Below the pieces are notes generated by a model. It had not been told where the DNA came from. It ran no database searches and worked only from the letters and a program-made list of their open reading frames with translations. Shown piece after piece: positions 32,581 to 33,333 of a stretch of DNA of 33,333 bases (positions within the stretch are counted from its first letter, which is position 1; the number at the start of each line of letters is the position of its first letter). The translations under genes and the position numbers were made by a program. Origin of the DNA: Bacillota bacterium (GTDB lineage: Bacteria; Bacillota; Clostridia; Lachnospirales; Lachnospiraceae); NCBI GenBank assembly GCA_023421505.1, contig JAEZTJ010000017.1, forward strand, positions 1-33,333. The letters run 5' to 3'.

Positions 32581-32670
32581 CATCAGAGTATCTGAAAGGC
32601 TTCAAATTCTCTGATGCTTTAGGGATTAATAAATACAGTTGGGGCATGATTCAGATGAACCACACCCCAA
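32581..32670 (-). terminator. Hairpins beyond the solute-binding protein gene
   Basis: TTGGGG (32639-32644) pairs with CCCCAA (32665-32670). CATCAGAG (32581-32588) pairs with CTCTGATG (32609-32616). On the minus strand the first would follow the gene end at 32744, with a weak T-rich stretch after it (CTGTATTTATT). Termination is plausible but not strong. Confidence 0.42.
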
Positions 32671-32743
32671 GACTGATATAGAACCTATATAGAATGATGC
32701 TTTATCCTACTATATTTATATCAAAGATCTATCTGCAAATAAA

Positions 32744-33333
32744 TTATCTGGTCTTCTTCCACGCATCATACTGTGTCTGAGCTTCTTTGAGAACTTTCTG
32801 ATATCCTGCATCATCAAGTGCTTTCTGATATGCTTCTATTCCTGACTGTACATCAGCCGGGCTATATGCACCATGCTGAAGGGTATATCCGAACTCATTA
32901 AATACCTGCTGGCAGGATGAATATTCTGCCTCTACCGGTGTCGGATCGAATCTGAAGCCAAGCGCTATAGAAACCGTTGCACCTTCGTTGAAGGTAGTGT
33001 ATAAATCAAGCTTATTATCCGGTTCACCCTTTTCAAACGTAAGAGCAGTTACAGGAGCTGATTCCCACATATCATGGTTATATAATGCTTTATCAGACAT
33101 CTCAATCTTACCATCCACTTTGGTGTAATCTGTACCCTCAATACCGAAGGTATATAAATCAGCTACCGTCTTATCTGTATATAACAGACTGATGAACTTC
33201 AGACATGCGTCTATCTCCTCATCTGAGCAGGTTGAGCTTACAGCGTAGCAGGAACCTAACATACTGCTGGACATTCTCCAGTCATCAGTAACACGTACCA
33301 TCTCAACTGCTTGCTTATAACGTGTATCTGCTT
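32744..33333 (-). CDS. Extracellular solute-binding protein, C-terminal part (DUF3502-like)
   Basis: The frame is open to the right edge; about 196 residues of the C-terminus are visible, so the true start, signal peptide and lipobox lie outside. The visible sequence (DACLKFISLLYTDKTVADLYTFGIEGTDY in parts, GFRFDPTPVEAEYSSCQQV, LQHGAYSPADVQSGIEAYQKAL, YDAWKKTR) has the pattern of LipO/DUF3502-type substrate-binding lipoproteins of family 1 sugar ABC transporters, where the FxPTPVxxE segment is characteristic. Such genes normally sit with two permease genes upstream or downstream; none is visible in the window. Likely substrate: oligosaccharides. Confidence 0.85.
   Translation of the reverse strand, partial: ADTRYKQAVEMVRVTDDWRMSSSMLGSCYAVSSTCSDEEIDACLKFISLLYTDKTVADLYTFGIEGTDYTKVDGKIEMSDKALYNHDMWESAPVTALTFEKGEPDNKLDLYTTFNEGATVSIALGFRFDPTPVEAEYSSCQQVFNEFGYTLQHGAYSPADVQSGIEAYQKALDDAGYQKVLKEAQTQYDAWKKTR

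Overview
This is a chromosomal stretch of a low-GC, spore-forming-type Firmicute, most likely a Lachnospiraceae/Clostridia member (Anaerocolumna/Lachnoclostridium-like). That placement is inferred from SpoVG, the DnaD-domain protein plus DnaI-type helicase loader, YhaO/YhaN, the DUF5704-like surface protein, strong AGGAGG-type ribosome binding sites and AT-rich spacers. No rRNA, tRNA, CRISPR array or insertion-sequence transposase was seen, and the window is mostly housekeeping.

Layout. 1-4375 (minus): a two-gene surface operon, an S-layer-homology (SLH) protein followed by a very large DUF5704-like secreted protein that runs off the left edge. 4376-5259: a gene-poor spacer with a palindromic repeat and a possible decayed small ORF. 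5260-5826: SRAP/YedK abasic-site protein. 6471-6998: PAP2 phosphatase. 7035-12762 (minus): pth, mfd and a PrsA-like lipoprotein foldase. 13159-13443 (minus): spoVG with its own promoter and terminator. 13882-19156 (plus): murC, a DnaD-like protein, a DnaI/DnaC-like helicase loader and an atypical PRPP synthetase. 19254-21850 (minus): an ABC exporter pair followed by a TetR regulator. 22114-27761 (minus): yhaO, yhaN and a class A penicillin-binding protein. 28433-28906: a MarR regulator with operator-like palindromes. 28987-29265: an isolated small holin-like protein. 29629-32468 (minus): an MFS exporter, an alpha/beta hydrolase and a second MarR. 32744-33333 (minus): the C-terminal part of a DUF3502-type solute-binding protein.

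How the genes work together. The core (pth, mfd, spoVG, prs) resembles the conserved spoVG-prs-pth-mfd neighbourhood of Bacillus, but murC and two replication-initiation genes sit where glmU would be. DnaA-box-like sequences lie between murC and the dnaD-like gene, which could couple DnaA activity to expression of the helicase-loading genes. The exporter and regulator groups each carry recognisable promoter/operator architecture.

The most unusual signal is a set of modular palindromic repeats. Three copies end in the same roughly 40-bp block, which supplies the Shine-Dalgarno sequence and start codon region of three unrelated genes (DnaD-like, TetR, alpha/beta hydrolase). One copy is bounded by a perfect 17-bp direct duplication, and two share a further 60-bp hairpin module. 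This looks like a small mobile or amplified intergenic element that has taken over 5' untranslated regions. The first two genes (SLH and DUF5704) are the best candidates for an uncharacterised protein system.
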